The notes: generated by a model from the letters alone, not told the origin. DNA of 64,000 bases from Fluviicola sp. (GCF_039596395.1 NZ_JBCNJT010000001.1:186001-250000); one strand, 5' to 3'. Positions 19,170 through 29,706 are shown, counted from the stretch's first letter. Numbers and translations are program-made.

Positions 19170-19907
19170 TTACAGCGGCACCATAATCTGCAAATTCATT
19201 CCTGTACCCAGTTCTTCATTCCAAAGTTGTTTGCCCCCGATAATCTCGATCCGTTTAATGATGTTCTGGATGCCAAGTCCCGAATTAACCGATTTCATCT
19301 CGAAGCCTCTTCCGTTGTCCCGGTATATGAAAAGCAGGTAATCGCTCGTTTTTTCAATAATAATAGTCACCTGCGTAGCCTCTGCATGCCGGATCGTGTT
19401 AACCAATAATTCCTGGAAGATCCGGATGAAAGAAGTGGCCTTCACCGGGTCGATTGGCGGAATATCTGCCGCAATGTCCAGTTCAATTGCGATGTTCCCC
19501 AATTCATGAATATAGGCAACCTGTTCCCGGAGTACTGTTTCGAAGGATTTGGAATGATCAACCTCGGAGGAAATCATGTGCGAAATATTCCGGCATAATT
19601 TGATGGCATCCTGCAGTTGATGCTGGATTTTTACCAGGAGTTCTTTTTTGCTTTCCTGCTGTACCTGTTCAATCAGGTAGCCAACCTGCATTTGTGTGAT
19701 GGAAAGCATCGGGCCAAGATTGTCGTGTACTTCCCTGGAAATACTAGTGCGTTCACGTTCCTGTGCGGCAATGATCGATTCAATGGCTTCTGTTTCCCGC
19801 TTTCTCAACTGCCGGTAGAGCCTTGTAATCACATAATAAATCCCGACCCCGAAAGCGATGATCAGGAGTATAACAACAACGAGTATGATTACAATCAGAT
19901 TATCCAC
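19170..19907 (-). CDS. Sensor histidine kinase, NarL/DegS type (HisKA_3)
   Basis: A 245-residue protein with one N-terminal membrane helix (about residues 3-28), a short coiled coil, and the HisKA_3 dimerisation/phosphoacceptor box ERERTSISREVHDNLGP (phospho-His 61). The HATPase domain has its N-box at FQELLVNTIRHAEA and G-box at DNGRGFEM ... GLGIQNIIKRI. It has no periplasmic sensor domain of its own; the preceding gene, overlapping by 8 bp, encodes a seven-helix-like membrane protein that could be the sensing partner. The response regulator at 21911 is the likely target. Confidence 0.88.
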   Translation of the reverse strand: MDNLIVIILVVVILLIIAFGVGIYYVITRLYRQLRKRETEAIESIIAAQERERTSISREVHDNLGPMLSITQMQVGYLIEQVQQESKKELLVKIQHQLQDAIKLCRNISHMISSEVDHSKSFETVLREQVAYIHELGNIAIELDIAADIPPIDPVKATSFIRIFQELLVNTIRHAEATQVTIIIEKTSDYLLFIYRDNGRGFEMKSVNSGLGIQNIIKRIEIIGGKQLWNEELGTGMNLQIMVPL

Positions 19908-20625
19908 GACGCCTCAAGGCAATACTTTCAGAAACGAATACAAATACAAACGAAAAATAAAACAGCAGCATATTGATGTTCTGTATCAGGAAAGAAGCAA
20001 AATTAACTGGATTACCTGATGAAATGTCAAACCAATGCACAGTAGAAAGAATACTCGCCAGCAGGGCAAAAATTAAAACCACCAGGCTGATTTTTAATTT
20101 TAATTTGAAATGATCTGTTTTGGAATGCATCAGCAAATCCGTCAAATGTAATAAGGCTATCAGGAAAAAAACACTGTTCAGGATCAAAGAGATACTGATG
20201 TTTGGAGCTCCGAACGGGTTAGCATATCCTTTAAAGATCAGGAAACCGATAAGAGTAGCATGTAAAGCAATATAGCTGTAACGCTTCCACCTACTGTGTG
20301 TATGCATGAACATAAAAGCGAACAAGGGAATTGGCCCGAATGTAAAGCAAATACTAAATGCAAGCCCGTTATCTATGTGATGTGAGGCAAGATAATAAAG
20401 AACAACCTGGTTAATAAGTATTAGCAGGAGAAAGAGCATCAGGAGATAAATACTGAAATTGAATTTCTTTTGGGTAGAAGATTTTCTCCATGCTTCCGGC
20501 AACTTGTTGGAAGATTTCTTCAACTGCACCAGGTAAATAACCGCCGAAATAATTCCCAGGGAATTCACAGCCATGTATATAGGAAATAGAAAGAGCACCT
20601 TGTTTTTTAATCTTAAGTTGCCCAA
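19900..20625 (-). CDS. Polytopic membrane protein, possible sensor partner of the kinase
   Basis: The 241-residue product has about seven hydrophobic segments (for example VLFLFPIYMAVNSLGIISAVI, LLMLFLLLILINQVVLYYLAS, ISLILNSVFFLIALLHL) resembling the membrane sensor half of 7TM histidine kinases. It ends inside the start of the kinase gene, an overlap implying translational coupling. This may be a kinase whose sensor and catalytic parts are encoded separately; that is inference from position. Confidence 0.6.
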   Translation of the reverse strand: MGNLRLKNKVLFLFPIYMAVNSLGIISAVIYLVQLKKSSNKLPEAWRKSSTQKKFNFSIYLLMLFLLLILINQVVLYYLASHHIDNGLAFSICFTFGPIPLFAFMFMHTHSRWKRYSYIALHATLIGFLIFKGYANPFGAPNISISLILNSVFFLIALLHLTDLLMHSKTDHFKLKLKISLVVLIFALLASILSTVHWFDISSGNPVNFASFLIQNINMLLFYFSFVFVFVSESIALRRRG

Positions 20626-20672
20626 AGATAGGCAGAATTCAAAACCTGCCTATACTTAGTTCTAAGCATTTT

Positions 20673-21545
20673 TTAAGGGAAATAGGCATTCACAAACAAC
20701 ACAATTTTGGCCACACAATCATTCGATTGTTGCGTGTTCCAATTTCCGTGTCCGGCTCCCTGGTACATGGTTGCCTGGTTATAGACTCCATTTGCATTCA
20801 AGGCATCGTGCAAACGTGTCATTTGCGTAGAGGGAACGAGCGGATCCGAATCTCCGTAAAAAGAAATGGTTGGTGGAGAAGCCGGTGTTACATGAAGGGC
20901 CGGGCTCACAGCTTCAATTCCTGCCTGGTTTTGCGCACCTCCACTGATCAATGTCGGGTACACAGAGGCATAAACAGGATTGTTCAGGTAATTCGGATCG
21001 GTCATATCACTCGGGCCAACTGTGTTGCAAACTCCTTTTACATGATGGTTCGGATCGAATCCGTAAGCATAAAGCATGGAAAGATGTCCGCCGGCAGAAG
21101 CTCCGAATAGCAGGTACTGGGAAGAAACGCCATATTTCTCAAGACTTATTTCATTCAGCGCAGCCTGGATATCATCGATCTGTTTCGGGTAGGCAGGACT
21201 GGATTGAGTCGCCAAACGGTAATTGATATTAATGATCGCATGGTTCGGATAATAGGATTTCAGGGAATTCAATAAATAGGTGAAATCCGCTTTATCGCCG
21301 CCACCCCAGCCACCGCCATGGATCAGCACAAACACTTTCGTATTGGAATTCCGGTTTGCGGGCAGGTAAATGTCCATTTTTTGCTGGTTGTCCGTTCCGT
21401 AGGAAATATCCTGCAAATTATACTCCTGTGTTACTTCATAACCAGGTTCCGGATCCGGGTTTTTCTTTTTGCACGCAGCAGAGAAAAGAATCAGCAAACC
21501 AAACAGCGGTGCCACGAACTTTTTGGAGAAATTGAAAACCATCAT
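20673..21545 (-). CDS. Alpha/beta-hydrolase lipoprotein (carboxylesterase/lipase-like)
   Basis: The product is a lipoprotein (LLILFSAACKKK) with the esterase/lipase fold: oxyanion-hole motif HGGGWGGG, nucleophile elbow GASAGG (Ser), then acid and His in GDSDPLVP and GAGHGNW near the end. This belongs to the BD-FAE/HSL-like serine esterases that deacylate small esters. I placed the start at 21545 (MMVFNFSKK...), directly before the signal peptide; a frame to 21629 adds 28 residues that do not fit a signal sequence. It lies between the kinase pair and the divergent response regulator. Confidence 0.8.
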   Translation of the reverse strand: MMVFNFSKKFVAPLFGLLILFSAACKKKNPDPEPGYEVTQEYNLQDISYGTDNQQKMDIYLPANRNSNTKVFVLIHGGGWGGGDKADFTYLLNSLKSYYPNHAIININYRLATQSSPAYPKQIDDIQAALNEISLEKYGVSSQYLLFGASAGGHLSMLYAYGFDPNHHVKGVCNTVGPSDMTDPNYLNNPVYASVYPTLISGGAQNQAGIEAVSPALHVTPASPPTISFYGDSDPLVPSTQMTRLHDALNANGVYNQATMYQGAGHGNWNTQQSNDCVAKIVLFVNAYFP

Positions 21546-21910
21546 AATGGAGACTTTGCTATTAAAAGTACTGTTTTTTATCCGGATTAAAAAACAAGTT
21601 TTCATGAAAAACCCCGGTTCGTCTGACAAACCGGGGTAAATTAATTGAGGTGTGTGGTTATTTTTTCGAGTGCTCGGGTATTTCTTTTAATCAGATTTCA
21701 AAAAAGTAAAGGATTGCCCCAAAGAAGCTTTTTATAACACATTTGAATTATTTTTAGCTCCGGAACAAAAGTAGAAAAACGGCAGGCGCGATAAAATGCT
21801 TACTTATAATCATTTTTTATTTGATCTTACAAACCGATCTTTGGCAAACTTTAAAACTCAGCGGTCAATGAAGAATCTGTAAATCGCTCAGTGTTAATCA
21901 GAACAACCCA

Positions 21911-22558
21911 ATGACATTATTAATAGCAGACGATCATACGGTTTTCCGGGAAGGACTTTCTAATTTGCTGTTCCAAATGAAGGAAGTGAGACAGGTACTC
22001 GAAGCTTCTAACGGGGAAGAGGTACTTGAGCTCCTGAACATTCATAAAGTAGATCTGGTTCTGATGGATATTTCCATGCCGGTGAAAGGTGGAGTGGAAA
22101 CCATTCGTGAAATGAAAAAAGGAAAGTTTGCAGAAGTTCCGGTAATCGCCTTAACCATGTTCAACCGGAGCACCGATATCCTTTCGTTGTACGACCTGGA
22201 TGTGAATGGTTATTTATTGAAAGACAGCGCTATCAGTGAGGTCTGGAAGGCAATAGTGGAAGTGGGGAAAGGCGGTGAATATTACGCAGCTCCCGTCAAG
22301 GAAACATTGTTGAAAGCCTTGCAGGAACGGGAGAAACTGTCAGCGAACGTACAAAAGGAAGAATTGACCAACCGCGAGAAAGAAATTTTGGTGATGATCT
22401 GCCGCGAAATGAGTACCGAAGAAATAGCTCAAACACTTTTTGTATCTCCGCTCACAGTCAATAATCATCGAAGAAATATCCTGCTGAAAACCAAAGCGAA
22501 GAATGTGGCCGGCCTGGTTTTTTATGCCTTGAAGCACGGAATCTACAAAGAAGAATAA
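21911..22558 (+). CDS. NarL/FixJ-family response regulator
   Basis: This 215-residue protein has a receiver domain with acidic pocket D7-D8, phosphoacceptor D53 (LVLMDISMP), conserved Thr (ALTMF) and Lys (YLLKD). The LuxR-type HTH is at about residues 150-210 (LTNREKEILVMICREMSTEEIA, VSPLTVNNHRRNILLKT). It is the natural partner of the HisKA_3 kinase encoded in the opposite direction at 19.2-19.9 kb. Confidence 0.93.
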   Translation: MTLLIADDHTVFREGLSNLLFQMKEVRQVLEASNGEEVLELLNIHKVDLVLMDISMPVKGGVETIREMKKGKFAEVPVIALTMFNRSTDILSLYDLDVNGYLLKDSAISEVWKAIVEVGKGGEYYAAPVKETLLKALQEREKLSANVQKEELTNREKEILVMICREMSTEEIAQTLFVSPLTVNNHRRNILLKTKAKNVAGLVFYALKHGIYKEE

Positions 22559-22618
22559 AGGTAGAAATAAGCGGAGTTCTGGCATTAATTTTGTTAATTA
22601 GCCTACTTTTTCGGGCTT

Positions 22619-23533
22619 ATGAAACAGTGGTTACTTGTATGTAGCATATTTCCTTTTTTTACAGCTTTTTCCCAGTTTAATATTGGGGTTGGAGGAGCAT
22701 ATCAAATTGTCAATGCCGTTTCCACTTTCGGAAGAGAAGTCGTAACTGCTGCACAATATAAAAAACAGAAAAAAGAGCAACAGGCACATGAAGCGGAATA
22801 TATGACTGCGATCCAAACCGCAGATTCCTTATTTGTTCAGGCGAAATACCGGGAGGCGATCGATCAATACAACCGCGCTCTGCAATTCCGGCAGGATGAA
22901 TATGCCATCAATCAAATCGGCCGGTCAAATACCGAGCTCAATCGCCTCACCGAACAAAACTACGAACGGTTCCTGGATACTGCAGATGCGGCCTATACCG
23001 GTTTGAATTATGCGGAAGCAATCAAATATTATGAAAAAGCACTGGAACTAAAGAATGAGGAATACCCGAGAGCCAAAATCGAACGGGCAAAATCCCGACA
23101 GGAACTTTGGAAAACCGTTCACTTCAGCAGCGTGCTCATGTCGGATTCAAGCATGGCAGATCTTTCCTCGCAGGCATTTGTAAGTGATTCCTATTCGAAT
23201 TTCATTCCTCCGGGACAATACCCTGTATTGAACGGTTTTTCCTGGGGAACCAACGATCAGACACCCAATGGGATCGCAATTCCGGCTCATGTCCGTTTCG
23301 TGATTTACAGCGAACCTTATCTGAAAGGAAAAGTACTGGTAGATGTCACCGGCCCGGCAATTATCAATAACAGCAGAATGAAAACTCAAATTACCTCCGT
23401 AACAGCACATTCAAAAACATTCAGTCCGGCGTTGCAGCAAATTTTCCCGCAGGCAGTAAGAAGCTGGAGCGCGAATGACATGAAAGAATGGTACAAGGGA
23501 TCGATGGAGATCCAGGCCCTTCCTTCCGAATAG
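22619..23533 (+). CDS. Secreted/periplasmic TPR-like protein
   Basis: The 304-residue product has a signal peptide (MKQWLLVCSIFPFFTAFSQ) and two tetratricopeptide-like units (about residues 60-145: FVQAKYREAIDQYNRAL and YTGLNYAEAIKYYEKALEL). A C-terminal beta-rich domain follows (RFVIYSEPYLKGKVLVDVTG). It is likely periplasmic or outer-membrane associated. It follows the response regulator by 60 bp but appears to have its own start region. Function unknown. Confidence 0.65.
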   Translation: MKQWLLVCSIFPFFTAFSQFNIGVGGAYQIVNAVSTFGREVVTAAQYKKQKKEQQAHEAEYMTAIQTADSLFVQAKYREAIDQYNRALQFRQDEYAINQIGRSNTELNRLTEQNYERFLDTADAAYTGLNYAEAIKYYEKALELKNEEYPRAKIERAKSRQELWKTVHFSSVLMSDSSMADLSSQAFVSDSYSNFIPPGQYPVLNGFSWGTNDQTPNGIAIPAHVRFVIYSEPYLKGKVLVDVTGPAIINNSRMKTQITSVTAHSKTFSPALQQIFPQAVRSWSANDMKEWYKGSMEIQALPSE

Positions 23534-23600
23534 TTAATCTTTTCATGCTATGTGTTCGTATTAAAGGAAAAAAGATACCTTTAAACCAACTGAAACATGC

Positions 23601-24314
23601 ATGAGAAAACTACTGGTTGTTTTTTTATTCCTCCGGCTGACTTCCTGGTCCCAGGATGTGGATTTGTCTGCTTCCGCGAACAACTACAGGTTTGACAGTC
23701 AGATCTGGGCGAAAGCAAAAGCAACGCTGCCGCTCAATAAGAAAACCGAGATCAGTGCACAGTACATTTCGCGGATTTACCTGGATGGAACAACCAATCC
23801 CGGGAGTTATTTCTACCTCTCCGGGAAACGCAGCCTCAAAAAATGGCTCGCTGCCGATTTTACGACCCGTTTTGTGATTGATCAGGGATACAATATGTAC
23901 CGGTTGGAAGCAGGATTAAAAGTGAAGAAAAACGTCAAAGACTTTCAGTTTGCTTTTCGCACGGCAGGCTTCCTGGAAAACAGGACCATTGCCTTTACAA
24001 ATGTTTTGTCGCGCTCAACCTACTACTTCTGGCGAAACCGGGTAGAAGCATCCTGGAGCCCGAAAAAGAAATGGGAATTCGGGGCCTCTTTTGAAACCTG
24101 GAACGTCTTCAACTACCGCTACAACGGAAAACTCGATAAGGCCTGCGTAACTGTCGATGCAGAATACAAACTCACCAAACACCATGCTTTAACGCTTGCC
24201 TACCAAAACCAGTTCGACATCCAAAAAGCCCATAAAACATCCCTGAACATGTATGTGCTTGGGTATGAGTATACCTTCAAACGGTTGAATGAGAAAAAGA
24301 AGAATCAGCACTAG
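23601..24314 (+). CDS. DUF2490-type outer-membrane protein
   Basis: A 237-residue protein with a signal peptide (MRKLLVVFLFLRLTSWSQ) and a barrel of amphipathic strands rich in Tyr/Trp/Arg (FWRNRVEASWSP, WEFGASFETWNVFNY, LTLAYQNQFDI). It ends in YVLGYEYTFKRL, a closing-strand arrangement typical of DUF2490 barrels in Bacteroidota. The role of the family is unknown. Confidence 0.7.
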   Translation: MRKLLVVFLFLRLTSWSQDVDLSASANNYRFDSQIWAKAKATLPLNKKTEISAQYISRIYLDGTTNPGSYFYLSGKRSLKKWLAADFTTRFVIDQGYNMYRLEAGLKVKKNVKDFQFAFRTAGFLENRTIAFTNVLSRSTYYFWRNRVEASWSPKKKWEFGASFETWNVFNYRYNGKLDKACVTVDAEYKLTKHHALTLAYQNQFDIQKAHKTSLNMYVLGYEYTFKRLNEKKKNQH

Positions 24315-24387
24315 CCGAAGTAAAGCTATAATCTGCTCGCCTTGACAAAGACCGGGATATCAATCTGGGTAATTCGGAAAAGAAACC

Positions 24388-24464
24388 TGCTCACAGCAGT
24401 TAGAGATAACAAACTTCTCCTTCTTCCGTGTTCTTCCGCGTCCATCTGCGGGCAATAAACAAGG
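24388..24464. repeat. Dispersed non-coding repeat, copy 1
   Basis: Shares GCTCACAGCAG, TAGAGAT and a TCTTC...CGCGTCC/CAGCGTCC...CTGCGGG pattern with 33268-33346; the similarity extends upstream to AATCTGGGT (24362 and 33158). No reading frame is conserved between the copies. Confidence 0.65.
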
Positions 24465-24589
24465 GCCACCGCAGGTGGACAATAATTCTTATAAATCTGC
24501 GCGATCTGCGTGCTATTAAAATCTTCGATCGAAATCACTATACCATTATCGGCACGGAATTAGTAGATTTGAGAAAGAAACCTGAAATT

Positions 24590-25618
24590 ATGCGTCATAT
24601 ATTCTTGTTAATCATATTCTTTACAGGCTCCATCCATTCATTCTTTGCCCAGGAAGCTGAAAAACTGAAAAAGTACCAGTCAACCGTTTCCAAACAAACC
24701 TATGCCAAAGGAGATACCATTGTTGTCGGCGAAAGCGGAAAGAACGTATTCAGTGCCAAAAAGAAATACATCGGGATCTTTGTCAAAGACAAGAAAAACG
24801 TATGCGGATACACCGAACTCGATTCCACGATTTCCGGTTCCAAATGCATCATAAAAAACATTTTGTCATACCAGGAACATTGCTCGTTCGATTTTAAGCA
24901 TTCAGTCGTGTTCGAATTGCAGGGACCGAATAACAAAATCCTGTACATGCCGATCGAAAAAGCCTTGCAGGCAAAAGAACTCATCGTTTTCACCAAACCG
25001 CATTCCTGGAAAGGGATCGACTTCCTCGATGACCGGACAATCTTTTTACTGAACCTTGAATACAGCAAGGGGGCTTCTGTGGATAATGCTTTAAAATATT
25101 GCAAGTTGGCAGATCCTGCAAAAGGAAAGGCTTATGAATTCAATCAGGACGAGTTTGAAAAGGAAAAAAACGAATGGATCAAAAAACTGGATGCAGCCCG
25201 GAAACAGGTAAACCTGAAAGATACCTTCATTATCCGCGTTCCGGTTTACTTAAACAAATACCTCTTTGAAAAAGGAGAGTTCCAGGTCTTCGATAACCCC
25301 GATGCATACGGATCGAAACCATTGAAATACGCCAGCGACAGCAAAGTGCTTTTCGACAATTACAAAGCATTTTCAACCATTAAAGCAGCCAAACCCAATG
25401 CAGATTTCTTCCTGAACGTCAACACGGCAGATTACAACGGGAACCGGAAGGCTTACGGCGAGATCAAGGCAATCTGTACATCCATCACAAAAGATCCGAC
25501 GGTAATGGTAACGGCAGATAATCCGGGAATCAACATCCTGCATTTCACCATCCTGGAAATTTCAGTAGTCGATTCTGAAAACCAGAACTACAATTATATC
25601 GGAACAAAGAAAAAATAA
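24590..25618 (+). CDS. Secreted protein, unknown function
   Basis: 342 residues from the ATG at 24590, which begins a good signal peptide (MRHIFLLIIFFTGSIHSFFAQ). The frame continues 54 codons upstream but that part overlaps the non-coding repeat. The mature protein is Lys-rich, mixed alpha/beta, with no recognised domain; one segment (RVPVYLNKYLFEKGEFQVF) looks like strands of a beta-sandwich. The following membrane-protein gene starts 31 bp later. Confidence 0.65.
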   Translation: MRHIFLLIIFFTGSIHSFFAQEAEKLKKYQSTVSKQTYAKGDTIVVGESGKNVFSAKKKYIGIFVKDKKNVCGYTELDSTISGSKCIIKNILSYQEHCSFDFKHSVVFELQGPNNKILYMPIEKALQAKELIVFTKPHSWKGIDFLDDRTIFLLNLEYSKGASVDNALKYCKLADPAKGKAYEFNQDEFEKEKNEWIKKLDAARKQVNLKDTFIIRVPVYLNKYLFEKGEFQVFDNPDAYGSKPLKYASDSKVLFDNYKAFSTIKAAKPNADFFLNVNTADYNGNRKAYGEIKAICTSITKDPTVMVTADNPGINILHFTILEISVVDSENQNYNYIGTKKK

Positions 25619-25649
25619 GTTTGCTTAGCAAATCAAAACATAAGCTAAA

Positions 25650-25937
25650 ATGGAAAACAAAACTCCTGCATTAAACGCGCTTCCGAAGAAAGCCCGTATC
25701 CTGATCATCGTCGCTATTGTGGTACCTGCAATAGTTGCGTTCATCTTTACGGAAATGCAATGGTATCCCGCAACCATTATCATTGAAAAAATAAGCGATG
25801 AAAACGGCATGTTTCGAATGAAACACGCAATTCTGTTAAATATGGCGGCATTAATGCTTTGCGAACTGGCACTGATCCTTCCCATCCTGCTGATTAAAAA
25901 ACTCTTCTTTAAGCCAAAAAGTAATCAGTCCCAATAG
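25650..25937 (+). CDS. Small two-helix membrane protein
   Basis: A 95-residue product with membrane segments at about residues 13-33 (ILIIVAIVVPAIVAFIF) and 62-85 (LNMAALMLCELALILPILLI) and short basic ends. It follows the secreted protein gene closely. No family is recognised. Confidence 0.5.
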   Translation: MENKTPALNALPKKARILIIVAIVVPAIVAFIFTEMQWYPATIIIEKISDENGMFRMKHAILLNMAALMLCELALILPILLIKKLFFKPKSNQSQ

Positions 25938-26291
25938 CAAAAAATAAAGCTTTGCGTTCTTATTTTCTTGCGGTAAAAAAACGAAGCTGCACCTCTTTGA
26001 ATCCATCAATGCTTTATGTCTTTTGCGTCCGTAAACGGTTAAAAACAACGCAATTGCCAATCCTGCATAATCAAAAACGCTGCGTCCTTCCTTCTCTGCG
26101 GTAAAAAAAAGCGAAGCTGCACGTCCCTTGAGGTTAAAAACAGCAACGCAGTTGCCAACCTACGCCTTTCACCCCCATAAATCTTCTAAGAATAACCTCG
26201 TGAGCAGAGCGAAACTACAAATCATCTTCCCTGAAACACCGATAACCTAAATCTCCTCGTGTTCTGAAAGATATAGCTACGGAAAGTCTGC
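25938..26291. repeat. Gene-free region with two diverged copies of a ~110-bp sequence
   Basis: The pieces CTTGCGGTAAAAAAACGAAG-CTGCAC (near 25968) and CTCTGCGGTAAAA-AAAAGCGAAGCTGCAC (near 26095) match. Each is followed by a GGTTAAAAAC...CGCA.TTGCCAA segment (near 26037 and 26132). These look like decayed repeats; no gene is seen. Confidence 0.6.
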
Positions 26292-27329
26292 TTATGTCTC
26301 CGTGTCCCTTGAGGCTCCTCCTACATACTGCTCATAAGCCAGCTTAAACCGGTTCCGGATCCGGTTTCGTAAGATCTTCGGCTTCAGCACTTCGATACAA
26401 GGCCCGAATCCTAGTATCAACCGGTCGAACTCCATATTCAAATGAACCCGCAATTGAAAGATCACGGAGCCGTCTTCGAAAGTCTTTACAAGTGTTTGGG
26501 ATTGATGGAGCGGTTTGGTAATAACGTAAGGAGCGTTTTCACGGTCAACCTTTAAGACCACGTCCATCAGCATCGAATCACCCAGAACCGTTACGCCATA
26601 AGTATCCTTATAGTACAGATCGCCGTCAAAGTCGTCATTGGAATAATCCAGGTCCAGGTCGTAATCAATTCCTGCAATACGATCCAGCGCAAACGTTACA
26701 ATGCGCGAATGTCCTTCTTTTCGTCCCACAACGAACCAGCGGTTATTGAATTGCTTCAGGATATACGGATGAAAGTGTGTTTTTGTCGGCTCGTCGGCTT
26801 TGAAAGATTGATAATTCAGGATCAAACAAATCCGCTTCACGATGGCCTGGTAAATCGTATCGAAATGCTCCAAACCTTTCAATTGTTCATTCTTATCCAA
26901 ATGAATAATGGCCAACTGATGGGTCTTTTCCACGTAAATGGTGTCCTCCAAACGCTGGATGACTCCGTTCAAATCTTGGAACAACGAAAAATTCTTGAAC
27001 TGTTTCAGCATTTCTACCGATTCATTGAGGATCGTCATGTCATTTTCCGTCAGCGGAATATTCGTAATCGAATAATCGGGATCCGAGTAGCGGTAAAAAC
27101 GTTTATCATACACTTCTATCGGGGCATTGTAACCCAGTTTGTCGCTGCGCATCAATTGAATGTCCAGCTGGGTGGTACGCAAACTCACGTTTACATCGCG
27201 TCCTTCGTATTCATAAAGTGCATCCGAACAGGCATCTACCAGGTCCTGGAGCGTCCATTGACGGTAGTTGTTCTGCAAACATTTGTCAATCGTCTTGTAG
27301 CGGATTAAAGCATTTTTATTTTGAGCCAT
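26292..27329 (-). CDS. WYL-domain transcriptional regulator
   Basis: 345 residues from the ATG at 27329, chosen because MAQNKNALIRYKTID matches the start of Bacteroidota WYL regulators and of the paralogous HTH protein at 53.8 kb. An N-terminal winged HTH (about residues 1-85, with SLRTTQLDIQLM as recognition helix region) is followed by a helical linker and the WYL domain (KRICLILNYQSFKADEP..., HPYILKQFNNRWFVVGRKEG) and a WCX-like C-terminus. WYL domains bind nucleic acid or nucleotide ligands. It is divergent from rtcB; an inverted repeat at 27471-27491 lies in the shared intergenic region and recurs at 30252, so it probably controls both units. Confidence 0.9.
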   Translation of the reverse strand: MAQNKNALIRYKTIDKCLQNNYRQWTLQDLVDACSDALYEYEGRDVNVSLRTTQLDIQLMRSDKLGYNAPIEVYDKRFYRYSDPDYSITNIPLTENDMTILNESVEMLKQFKNFSLFQDLNGVIQRLEDTIYVEKTHQLAIIHLDKNEQLKGLEHFDTIYQAIVKRICLILNYQSFKADEPTKTHFHPYILKQFNNRWFVVGRKEGHSRIVTFALDRIAGIDYDLDLDYSNDDFDGDLYYKDTYGVTVLGDSMLMDVVLKVDRENAPYVITKPLHQSQTLVKTFEDGSVIFQLRVHLNMEFDRLILGFGPCIEVLKPKILRNRIRNRFKLAYEQYVGGASRDTET

Positions 27330-27470
27330 AATATAATCTGAAAACAGGTGTTTACTAACCGCTGCGTCTATCTGCACAACGTAAATTCCGCGAAGCGAAT
27401 CTGCGTGCTAAAGACCAGTTTACGCTTATAATTTGCGACGGGAGAAAACAAAATTAAAATTTATTTTTAC

Positions 27471-27507
27471 CTACGCAAAATGATTGCGTAGTAGCTTCCA
27501 ACCTTTG
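27471..27507 (+). promoter_or_regulatory. Inverted-repeat operator plus -7 element before rtcB
   Basis: A perfect inverted repeat CTACGCAA-N5-TTGCGTAG (27471-27491) is followed after exactly 8 nt by AACCTTTG (27500-27507), close to the Bacteroidota -7 consensus TAnnTTTG. The same block with one changed base recurs at 30252-30288. Likely operator of the divergently encoded WYL protein. Confidence 0.75.
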
Positions 27508-27521
27508 TTTCATCAAAATAA

Positions 27522-28994
<1,473 letters not shown>

Positions 28995-29030
28995 TGACTT
29001 ATATTTACCGCTGAAATGAATTCAAAAATG

Positions 29031-29098
29031 ACATACAATTTCCAGGCTCAGCAGCTGATACTCCCGATTCTTCGTGGAGAAAAGGACTCGTTGTATGT
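29031..29098 (+). other. Possible structured 3'UTR element after rtcB
   Basis: ACATACAA (29031-29038) pairs perfectly with TTGTATGT (29091-29098), enclosing smaller stems TCAG-CAG-CTGA and CTCC...GGAG. One 8-bp pairing in a stretch this long could arise by chance, so confidence is low. Confidence 0.3.
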
Positions 29099-29151
29099 GC
29101 TGTTTGGGAATGAATTCCGGTAAAAGAAAGCAAGATTAAATACAAATACAG

Positions 29152-29184
29152 GCGTCCAAATAAACTTTGGACGCTTTTTTTTTT
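29152..29184 (+). terminator. Rho-independent terminator after rtcB
   Basis: GCGTCCAAA pairs with TTTGGACGC around TAAAC, followed by ten T. Confidence 0.92.
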
Positions 29185-29367
29185 GAATTTTTTTGAGGTA
29201 AAAATGAAACCGAAAAACGAAGAATAGAAATAAGCATTGATACACAAAGCAATTGAGAGACAGTCGGTTGCCCGAAAGGTGAAAATCTGCAGTATGCGGA
29301 CAGGAATTCTATTGCCTGACAATTTGATTTAACTGATTGATAATCAATAAAATAAATTCAAAAATAA

Positions 29368-29399
29368 TTTGGTAGATTCAAAAATAGTATTCAACTTTG
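29368..29399 (+). promoter_or_regulatory. Predicted promoter of a small terminated transcript
   Basis: TTTG (29368-29371), 20 nt, then CAACTTTG (29392-29399), one base from TAnnTTTG. It precedes the small ORF at 29435 and its terminator at 29587. Confidence 0.45.
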
Positions 29400-29434
29400 C
29401 CTCACCGAAAAACAAGTTGTTGCGGGAATTAAAA

Positions 29435-29560
29435 ATGAATAACATGAAACAAGTATTTATATCAATTATGCGACCGGCACTCTTTGGCCAACTCAATGTC
29501 CCGGCATTACTGCAGGATACTTGTGCAAGATTACAACACATACATGGAAGGTTTCGATGA
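29435..29560 (+). CDS. Possible small protein (41 residues)
   Basis: A short ORF beginning MNNMKQVFISIMRPALFGQL and ending HIHGRFR, preceded by a modest GGGAATT ribosome-binding stretch. It lies inside a short unit bounded by a promoter-like sequence and a clear terminator, so the region is probably transcribed. Whether the product is this peptide or an untranslated RNA cannot be decided here. No family is known. Confidence 0.35.
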   Translation: MNNMKQVFISIMRPALFGQLNVPALLQDTCARLQHIHGRFR

Positions 29561-29586
29561 AGCGGCTATAAGCTGAACATTCATTG

Positions 29587-29614
29587 AAGCATCTCCATCC
29601 GGGATGCTTTTTTT
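29587..29614 (+). terminator. Rho-independent terminator
   Basis: AAGCATC pairs with GATGCTT (7 bp, 9-nt loop) and continues into a run of seven T. Confidence 0.85.
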
Positions 29615-29639
29615 GTGCCTGGATTTTTAGAAAAATCTT

Positions 29640-29701
29640 CGTACTGAACATGCGAAAAGTTGCTTAACTGTCTCTTAAGTTCTTTTTAAGGAATCAGTAC
29701 G
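29640..29701 (+). ncRNA. Possible miniature cloverleaf before the tRNA-like array
   Basis: CGTACTGA (29640-29647) pairs perfectly with TCAGTACG (29694-29701). Between them CTTAA-7 nt-TTAAG forms an arm with a 7-nt loop, and TTC...GAA a weaker one, so the 62 nt can be drawn as a small cloverleaf. The outer helix alone may be chance; it ends only 5 nt before the first tRNA-like gene. Confidence 0.3.
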
Positions 29702-29706
29702 ATTTC

